In this document: positions 63,458-64,000 of the stretch, piece after piece
Layout of the letters: every line of letters starts with the position of its first letter
How positions within the stretch are numbered: the first letter of the stretch is position 1
NCBI GenBank assembly: GCA_029551925.1
Contig: JAKPEO010000030.1
Location: 19,063 to 83,062 of the forward strand
DNA length: 64,000 bases
Direction: 5' to 3'
DNA from: a bacterium
Lineage (GTDB): Bacteria > JAGOBX01
Notes under the pieces: generated by a model
Database searches by the model: none
What the model saw: the letters and a program-made list of their open reading frames with translations, nothing else
Told to the model about the DNA's origin: nothing
Translations under genes and position numbers: made by a program

Positions 63458-63910
63458 TTATAACAAGGGATAATCAGTGTTATAGAATATAAAACAAAAG
63501 ATATAATAATAACAACAATTATTAATGTTTGTAATCAAAACAGAGTCTCGTAGAGCGATGAATAAAAAATTTAACGAGCCAAAAATTATTACTAATTGGG
63601 AATAGGTTAATGCCCAATTTTGCATATTGCCCCACTTTTTCGAGGTTTTCTGAATGGTTAAAAATAGAAGTTTTTTCAAAGCCTCGTCATTTGTAAAAAC
63701 GCCTTTGTTTTTGAAAACTTTTCTTAACTGCCGATGAACATTTTCTATAAAATTAGTCGTATAAATAATTCTGCGAATTTCAGGCCAATATTTAAAAAAA
63801 GTTGATAAAGTTTCCAAATTGTTTTTCCACGATTTTACAACAACAGTATACTTATTCTACCATTTTTCTTCGAATGATTTTAATTCTAATTCTGCTTTTT
63901 CAATTTCCAT
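63458..63910 (-). pseudogene. IS256-family transposase remnant (C-terminal part, in-frame TAG)
   Basis: The minus-strand frame 63458-63817 encodes the C-terminal third of an IS256/Mutator-type transposase (EIRRIIYTTNFIENVHRQLRKV; KNKGVFTNDEALKKLLFLTIQ; WALTYSQLVIIFG). The same frame continues upstream through a TAG at 63857-63859 to ATG 63910, encoding ELELKSFEEKW before and NKYTVVVKSWKNNLE after the stop, as in intact relatives. The catalytic DDE core is missing, so the copy is internally deleted. The natural C-terminal end is also altered after LVIIFG. Confidence 0.85.
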
Positions 63911-63984
63911 TGTGTAAATCCTACTTTTAAAATTTTTATTATATCTTATTTTTAGAATTTACACAAAATAATTTACGCTCTCTC
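63458..63984 (-). mobile_element. Degenerate IS256-family insertion sequence, one end
   Basis: The transposase remnant is preceded by a 10-bp perfect inverted repeat (63910-63919 and 63957-63966, TTGTGTAAAT/ATTTACACAA) and a GAGAGAGCG-type end near 63984, the arrangement of an IS256-family terminus. The opposite terminus is not found down to about 63180, so the element is truncated there. Confidence 0.6.
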
Positions 63985-64000
63985 AAAACTCAATACACAG

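Noticed and set aside
63842..63859. TAG as a sense codon (code reassignment)
   Set aside because: TAG is used as a normal stop elsewhere, for example for tldE, and the transposase copy is clearly degenerate.
1..64000. CRISPR arrays, rRNA operons, prophage or plasmid replication genes
   Set aside because: No regularly spaced repeats, rRNA segments, phage structural genes or replication initiators were seen on reading both strands.

Overview
This window comes from a very AT-rich, diderm (outer-membrane-bearing), probably flagellated bacterium with small intergenic gaps and long runs of overlapping genes. Diderm evidence is a Wza-type polysaccharide exporter and a beta-barrel protein ending in Phe. 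Motility evidence is CheB, CheW, a chemoreceptor and a FlgM-like anti-sigma factor. C1 metabolism is indicated by MetV, MetF, an RnfB-type ferredoxin protein and a stand-alone methionine-synthase activation domain. I cannot assign a phylum from the sequence; a poorly sampled anaerobic lineage is my inference.

Layout: 1-3973 (minus) is a chemotaxis cluster (cheW, chemoreceptor, response regulator, cheB, a cut-off gene). 4253-7012 holds a DUF4139 protein, a PPC/DUF296 protein and a squalene/phytoene synthase. 7009-17441 (minus) is an exopolysaccharide locus: Wza-like exporter, Wzc-like tyrosine kinase, TPR lipoprotein, O-antigen ligase/polymerase, several membrane glycosyltransferase-like proteins and a GT2. 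17524-23606 holds an unknown membrane protein, smc and rny. 24099-26720 holds pgpA with a solute-binding sensor kinase and a response regulator; a paralogous sensor module with an added hybrid kinase lies at 38570-43048. 26756-33811 has rnfB divergent from a plus-strand run: metV, metF, an outer-membrane barrel, an HD-GYP regulator, a FlaA1/CapD-like dehydratase and the MetH-activation protein. 33855-38349 holds a broken histidine kinase, an RluD-like enzyme, DUF6485, tRNA-Val, DUF1460-like and DUF3108 proteins.

43119-48832 has pgeF, tldE, tldD, a small secreted protein, serA and a membrane protein. 48998-58358 is a second sugar/envelope region: GT2, membrane GT-C-like protein, radical SAM enzymes, DegT aminotransferase, Gx transporter plus NusG-II protein, HAD phosphatase and a UDP-glucuronate-decarboxylase-like SDR. 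58462-60004 holds tilS and tRNA-Leu. 60184-63984 contains a decayed frame, flgM with a sigma-28-like promoter, a secreted clostripain-like peptidase fused to a helix-hairpin-helix domain, and an IS256-family remnant.

The most notable points are sequence-level irregularities in otherwise conserved genes: a chemoreceptor whose only plausible full-length start is ATA, a pgeF whose normal start is separated by a T8 tract one base short of frame, a kinase broken by a small deletion, a receiver domain with Asp replaced by Asn, and -10 boxes placed 6-10 bases before ATG that predict leaderless transcripts. No CRISPR array, prophage or rRNA was seen.
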